Source: Chitinophagales bacterium | GTDB lineage: Bacteria; Bacteroidota; Bacteroidia; Chitinophagales; UBA2359 | Direction of reading: 5' to 3' | Assembly: GCA_020629335.1 (NCBI GenBank) | Contig: JAHDDN010000184.1 | Span: forward strand, 1-9,911 | Length of the DNA stretch: 9,911 nucleotides | Shown: positions 6,930 to 9,911 of the stretch, one piece after another | Layout of the letters: every line of letters begins with the position of its first letter | How positions within the stretch are numbered: the stretch's first letter is position 1 | Notes under the pieces: model-generated | Seen by the model: the letters and a program-made list of their open reading frames with translations, nothing else | Told to the model about the DNA's origin: nothing | Databases searched by the model: none | Program-made: the position numbers and the translations under genes

Positions 6930-7123
6930 GGCTTTTTATCCTCGGTTTCATCCTCTTTTGGCTTCGCTTTTTTAAGCTTACCATGCTTTCTAAGCACCTG
7001 AGTCAACATCCATTCAATCTGCCCATTCACAGACCGAAATTCATCCGCAGCCCATTTTTCAATAGCCCGATGCGTTTCCTCATTGACCCGAAGCACAAAA
7101 TTTTTCTTTTTCTTTTTAGCCAC
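6926..7123 (-). CDS. Small ribbon-helix-helix (Arc-type) DNA-binding protein
   Basis: This 65-residue basic protein has a lysine-rich start (AKKKKK), then the ribbon-helix-helix pattern: a beta strand NFVLRVN (8-14), helix A EETHRAIEKWAADEF (15-29), the turn RSVNG (30-34) and helix B QIEWMLTQVLRKHG (35-48). The tail is charged and probably disordered (49-65). RHH proteins dimerise and insert the paired strands in the DNA major groove, usually as repressors. The start is GTG (7121-7123): an in-frame TAG two codons upstream (7127-7129) and the absence of any nearer ATG force it. It lies downstream of, and on the same strand as, the SPFH gene; I recall this pairing in other Bacteroidota, often closer together than the 389 bp here. 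Its stop overlaps by 3 bp the stop of the convergent LOG gene. Its target is unknown; the 11-bp repeats at 8392-8424 are candidates. Confidence 0.85.
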   Translation of the reverse strand: MAKKKKKNFVLRVNEETHRAIEKWAADEFRSVNGQIEWMLTQVLRKHGKLKKAKPKEDETEDKKP

Positions 7124-7512
7124 TAGCTAGTAAATTAATTGGTTGAATATTTTATAAACCCATAATCCCCATTCATAATTTGTTGTTCATAGTTCATCAT
7201 TAATTTGGGGCTTCCCATGCGCTCGTAAAGACGAAGTGCGAAACACGAGACAATTCATCATTATGCATTTATCATTAATCATTCGCCGAAGGCGCATGGT
7301 CGGGCTGTCCGTTCTTACTCAGCTATTCAGTAGCTACTCCACTAAGGCATACTTGTCTGCCCTTTCAGGGCCAGCCTACGTCTGCCTAAGTTCCGTAAGC
7401 CACTTCATCACGCTGAGTACCACTACCATCCCTAAGCCTTCTCCCCTCATAGGGGAAGAGGGGTAACAACTACAAAGGATGAACAATAACGCTCATCGCT
7501 ATGCGCTCATCA
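7124..7512. other. Repeat- and hairpin-rich spacer between the SPFH and RHH genes
   Basis: This 389-bp spacer holds no credible gene. The part near 7150-7280 is AT-rich with degenerate repeated words; TTCATCATTA occurs at 7193-7202 and 7254-7263. From 7281 to 7470 the base composition jumps to about 54% G+C by my count. This part carries several short hairpins: CGCC-GAA-GGCG (7284-7294), AGCTA-TTCAG-TAGCT (7321-7335), GCCCT-TTC-AGGGC (7359-7371), and a 10-bp stem with one mismatch and a CAT loop (7438-7460). None is followed by a clear T-tract. It could be a dispersed intergenic repeat, a decayed insertion or a structured RNA. Confidence 0.6.
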
Positions 7513-8358
7513 CTACGTAAGCGTGCCCGCATTAATCACTGGACTCGTATCCTTATCAGAACAAAGCACCACCATCAAATTACTCACCATAGTCGCCTTG
7601 CGTTCATCATCTAACTCAATCAAATTCTTCTCTGAAAGTTGTTCCAAAGCAATCTCTACCATTCCTACTGCTCCTTCAACAATCTTCATTCTTGCAGCCA
7701 CAATAGCAGTAGCCTGCTGACGCTTCAACATAGAATTAGCAATTTCCTGCGCATAAGCCAAATAACCAATACGAGCCTCCATGACACTAATGCCAGCAAT
7801 CTCCAATCGCTCACTCAACTCATTTTCCAATGCATCATTAACCTCATTCACACCTGAACGCAAAGTAATCTCGCTCATCTCATCATCAAAGTTATCATAA
7901 GGATACATCCCTGCTAATTTTCTAACCGCAGCATCCGTTTGTACCCTAACAAAACTCTCGTAATTATCTACCTCAAAAGCCGCCTTATAGGTCTCTTCCA
8001 CTCGCCAAACCAAGATAACACTAATCATAATCGGATTACCAATCTTATCATTCACCTTTACTCGTTCACTATCAAAATTCCTCGCTTTCAAGGTGATTCT
8101 TTGTCGTAAATAAAAAGGATTCGTCCAATAAAAGCCATTTTTCTTGACCGTTCCTCTATAATCTCCAAATAAGGTCAAAACCTTAGAGTCATTCGGATTT
8201 ACAATCATAAAGCCCTTGGCAATCAATAATATAAATGGCGCTAACACAAGTGGTAAAGGATGTTGAAGTATAACTAAGCCAGCAATCATACTGCCCAATA
8301 AGACCAAAAATAACAACAACATCAGATAAGCAGAAATCGGTTGATTTGATTTTTCCAT
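7513..8358 (-). CDS. SPFH/band-7 (prohibitin-fold) membrane protein
   Basis: This 281-residue inner-membrane protein is related to slipins and stomatins, scaffold proteins of membrane microdomains. Two hydrophobic segments (about 10-31 and 35-53) probably form a hairpin or two membrane passes. The SPFH domain follows (about 50-215): it starts near GFMIVNPNDSKVLTLFGDYRGTV and includes NGFYWTNPF (74-82) and VQTDAAVRKLAG (139-150). An Ala/Glu-rich helical stretch (about 200-245), suited to oligomer formation, follows. The C-terminus VVLCSDKDTSPVINAG (263-278) resembles the conserved end of this Bacteroidota family, as I recall it. No protease (NfeD) partner is nearby. The ATG at 8356-8358 fits the short cytoplasmic lead before the first membrane segment; no Shine-Dalgarno is visible. 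It is probably first in an operon with the RHH gene. Its precise cellular role is unknown. Confidence 0.92.
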   Translation of the reverse strand: MEKSNQPISAYLMLLLFLVLLGSMIAGLVILQHPLPLVLAPFILLIAKGFMIVNPNDSKVLTLFGDYRGTVKKNGFYWTNPFYLRQRITLKARNFDSERVKVNDKIGNPIMISVILVWRVEETYKAAFEVDNYESFVRVQTDAAVRKLAGMYPYDNFDDEMSEITLRSGVNEVNDALENELSERLEIAGISVMEARIGYLAYAQEIANSMLKRQQATAIVAARMKIVEGAVGMVEIALEQLSEKNLIELDDERKATMVSNLMVVLCSDKDTSPVINAGTLT

Positions 8359-8391
8359 GATTTAAAATTTTTAAGGAGAATTGAAATATGA

Positions 8392-8424
8392 TATCAAAAT
8401 AGTATCATAATATTATCAAAATAA
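8392..8424. promoter_or_regulatory. Three 11-bp direct repeats upstream of the SPFH gene (possible operator)
   Basis: TATCAAAATAG (8392-8402), TATCATAATAT (8403-8413) and TATCAAAATAA (8414-8424) stand head to tail with an exact 11-bp period, roughly one DNA turn. The block also contains a 7-bp inverted repeat, TATGATA-N9-TATCATA (8387-8409). It lies 34-66 bp upstream of the SPFH ATG, where a promoter would be expected; on the minus strand it includes TTATTTTG, one base off TAnnTTTG. Helically phased direct repeats are common operators of ribbon-helix-helix repressors, and one is encoded in this operon. Binding is inferred. Confidence 0.5.
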
Positions 8425-8502
8425 ACCTACCTAATCCGCAATAAGTTCATTAACATTTAAATTAATTCCTATTTTCTCTCAACAAAACGTTCCAACGTGA
8501 AT

Positions 8503-8646
8503 CAGTTTCTCAGTTTCCCAGTTTACCAGTTATTCAGTTTGTCAGTTATTCAGTTATTCAGTTTCCCAGTTTACCAGTTATTCAGTTTGTCAGTTATTCA
8601 GTTTCTCAGTTTACCAGTTATTCAGTTTACCAGTTTGTCAGTTATT
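8503..8646. repeat. Octamer array: 18 units of CAGTTNNN with a 48-bp super-period
   Basis: Eighteen uninterrupted 8-bp units each begin CAGTT and end in one of five 3-base tails. In order the tails are TCT TCC TAC ATT TGT ATT, ATT TCC TAC ATT TGT ATT, TCT TAC ATT TAC TGT ATT. Grouped in sixes they make three 48-bp blocks; the first two differ only in their first tail. Tail TGT, which creates TTTG, occurs at units 5, 11 and 17, exactly 48 bp apart. The array fills most of the gap between the divergent SPFH and membrane-protein genes and ends 40 bp before the latter's ATG. Confidence 0.95.
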
Positions 8647-8663
8647 TAAAAATCCTATCTTTG
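8634..8663 (+). promoter_or_regulatory. Candidate promoter overlapping the octamer array
   Basis: TTTG at 8634-8637, part of repeat unit 17, is followed after 18 bp by TATCTTTG at 8656-8663, an exact match to the Bacteroidota -7 consensus TAnnTTTG. Transcription would start near 8668-8670, about 18 nt before the ATG at 8687. The upstream -33 box is thus supplied by the repeat array. This rests on motif and spacing only. Confidence 0.55.
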
Positions 8664-8686
8664 GAATATTGAAATACCACTCAATT

Positions 8687-9911
8687 ATGCAATCAAAATC
8701 ACTTATCTGTCTATTAATCGCTTACCTCATTCTACTCATCACTCATTTTGGCTACTACCCCAAATGGCAAAAACAAGATACTGAAGCTACGCTTTCTTGG
8801 GATGTGTCAGGATATTATATGTACCTACCTGCCACCTTCATTTACAAGGACTTAAAACAAGCCAACTTCCTTGAAGATATAGTCAAAAAATATAAGCCTA
8901 CCCCCTTAGTACAGCAAGGATTCAGAGACAAAGAAGGCAACTTCATTATGAAGTACTCCTGTGGTCAAGCGCTACAATATGCGCCTTTTTTTTTCATTGC
9001 CCATGTATGGGCTAGTTTTTCTGACCAATACCAAGCAGATGGTTTCTCTTTCCCTTATCAGCTTTTAATATCATTGGGCAGCTTATTGATTGCTTTTATT
9101 GGTTTATTCTATTTGCGCAAAATTTTGTTGATGTATTTTGAGGATAGAGTAGTAGGTTTATCACTATTAGCCTTAGTATTAGGAACCAACTATCTGAATT
9201 ATACAGCTATAGATGGGGCCATGACTCATAATAACCTATTCACATTATATACCTTGCTGATCTATTCAACGATCTCCTTTTATAAAAAGCCTAATGCTTT
9301 GAAAACCATTGCGATAGGAGCAATAATTGGCTTGGCAGCTTTAAGCCGCCCAACAGAAATTATTGCTTGCCTAATACCACTGCTTTGGGGAATAAATCCA
9401 TTTAATAAGGAAGATAGACAAAGCCGTTTTCAACTCATCAAGGAAAAATGGTCTTTACTACTAATAGCAATATTTATCTGCGCTTTAATAGGCTCTTTAC
9501 AATTCATTTATTGGAAATATGTTGGTGGAGATTGGATTATTTATTCCTATGAGGATCAAGGTTTTAGCTGGTTGAGTCCACATATAGCTAAAGGGTTATT
9601 TAGCTACCGTAGTGGCTGGTTAGTTTATACTCCAATTCATGTATTCTCTTTGATCGGTTTCTATTATCTTTATAAGCAGCAGCCATCTATTTTTAGTGCT
9701 TGTTTGATATATGCAATGCTATTTATTTACATCGCTTTTGCTTGGGATGTATGGTGGTACGGTATGTCTTTTGGCCAACGAACAATGGTACAAACTTACC
9801 CAATAATGATGTTTGCATTTGCTAGCTTTATAAGGCATTTATTGACGCTTTCTAATTCTTGGAGGCTTGTTTTGGGCGGCTTAATGATGCTTATGTGTAT
9901 CTATAATCTTT
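8687..9911 (+). CDS. Multi-pass membrane protein, GT-C/PMT glycosyltransferase-like (3' end missing)
   Basis: This frame opens with ATG at 8687-8689 and stays open for 408 codons to the window edge, so the C-terminus is missing. Residues 7-22 form a first membrane segment. A hydrophilic loop (23-95) contains SWDVSGYYMYLPATFIY (37-53) with acidic Asp39. Several hydrophobic segments follow, roughly 97-110, 123-145, 154-172, 182-198, 206-235, 257-276, 310-329, 335-352, 370-384 and 393-408. A short conserved-looking ALSRPTE motif is at 218-224. An acidic residue in the first loop and many membrane passes recall GT-C transferases (GT39/PMT-like), which move sugars from polyprenyl-phosphate donors onto envelope polymers or proteins. 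I do not recognise a specific member, so this assignment is tentative. A run of nine T at 8986-8994 encodes part of a Phe cluster. A candidate promoter lies just upstream. Confidence 0.85.
   Translation, partial: MQSKSLICLLIAYLILLITHFGYYPKWQKQDTEATLSWDVSGYYMYLPATFIYKDLKQANFLEDIVKKYKPTPLVQQGFRDKEGNFIMKYSCGQALQYAPFFFIAHVWASFSDQYQADGFSFPYQLLISLGSLLIAFIGLFYLRKILLMYFEDRVVGLSLLALVLGTNYLNYTAIDGAMTHNNLFTLYTLLIYSTISFYKKPNALKTIAIGAIIGLAALSRPTEIIACLIPLLWGINPFNKEDRQSRFQLIKEKWSLLLIAIFICALIGSLQFIYWKYVGGDWIIYSYEDQGFSWLSPHIAKGLFSYRSGWLVYTPIHVFSLIGFYYLYKQQPSIFSACLIYAMLFIYIAFAWDVWWYGMSFGQRTMVQTYPIMMFAFASFIRHLLTLSNSWRLVLGGLMMLMCIYNL

Noticed and set aside
6854..7126. 90-codon plus-strand frame
   Set aside because: It overlaps the LOG end and is antisense to the RHH gene, with low-complexity composition.
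7236..7466. 76-codon plus-strand frame in the SPFH-RHH spacer
   Set aside because: It crosses hairpins and a composition break, has no family resemblance, and is probably chance coding in GC-richer repeat DNA.
7523..7857. Two plus-strand frames of 65 and 72 codons
   Set aside because: They are antisense to the SPFH gene.
8503..8646. Octamer array as a CRISPR array
   Set aside because: Units are 8 bp with 3-base variable tails, with no spacers of 25-40 bp and no cas genes.

Overview
The window looks like chromosomal DNA from a Bacteroidota bacterium. By eye it is AT-rich (about 40% G+C). Most starts lack a Shine-Dalgarno sequence. Several upstream regions carry the Bacteroidota -7 promoter motif TAnnTTTG or a near match. 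Gene content fits too: an outer-membrane beta-barrel of the type common in this phylum, an fdhD paired with a small Bacteroidota-type partner, and an SPFH/ribbon-helix-helix pair. I cannot fix the genus. No rRNA, tRNA, CRISPR array, transposase or phage gene was found.

Layout. A 7-bp tandem array (1-54) runs up to the stop of a minus-strand MoxR-type AAA+ ATPase (56-895), which follows recQ (915-3050, minus) as a probable two-gene operon with a candidate promoter at 3150-3180. A 227-bp divergent region separates recQ from fdhD (3278-4132, plus), which overlaps by 11 bp a 122-residue protein of unknown function (4122-4490). A perfect 10-bp palindrome (4503-4523) lies between this pair and a convergent outer-membrane beta-barrel gene (4555-5196, minus). 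A gene-poor AT-rich stretch (5197-5635) follows, then a 160-bp imperfect palindrome (5636-5795) that ends 3 bp before the start of a LOG/PpnN-family nucleotide phosphoribohydrolase gene (5799-6929, plus).

The LOG gene overlaps by 3 bp, tail to tail, a small ribbon-helix-helix protein gene (6926-7123, minus). That gene sits downstream of an SPFH/band-7 membrane protein gene (7513-8358, minus), but the two are separated by 389 bp that include a GC-rich, hairpin-rich segment. Upstream of the SPFH gene are three 11-bp direct repeats (8392-8424). An array of eighteen 8-bp units with a 48-bp higher-order period follows (8503-8646), and its next-to-last unit supplies a plausible -33 box for the final gene. 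That gene (8687 to the window end, plus, incomplete) encodes a multi-pass membrane protein resembling GT-C/PMT-type glycosyltransferases.

The genes are mostly unlinked housekeeping or accessory functions: DNA repair, molybdoenzyme maturation, nucleotide salvage, membrane microdomain and envelope. The most interesting material is between genes: the long palindrome at the LOG start, the ordered octamer array overlapping a promoter, the 11-bp repeats next to a DNA-binding-protein operon, and the little-known fdhD partner.
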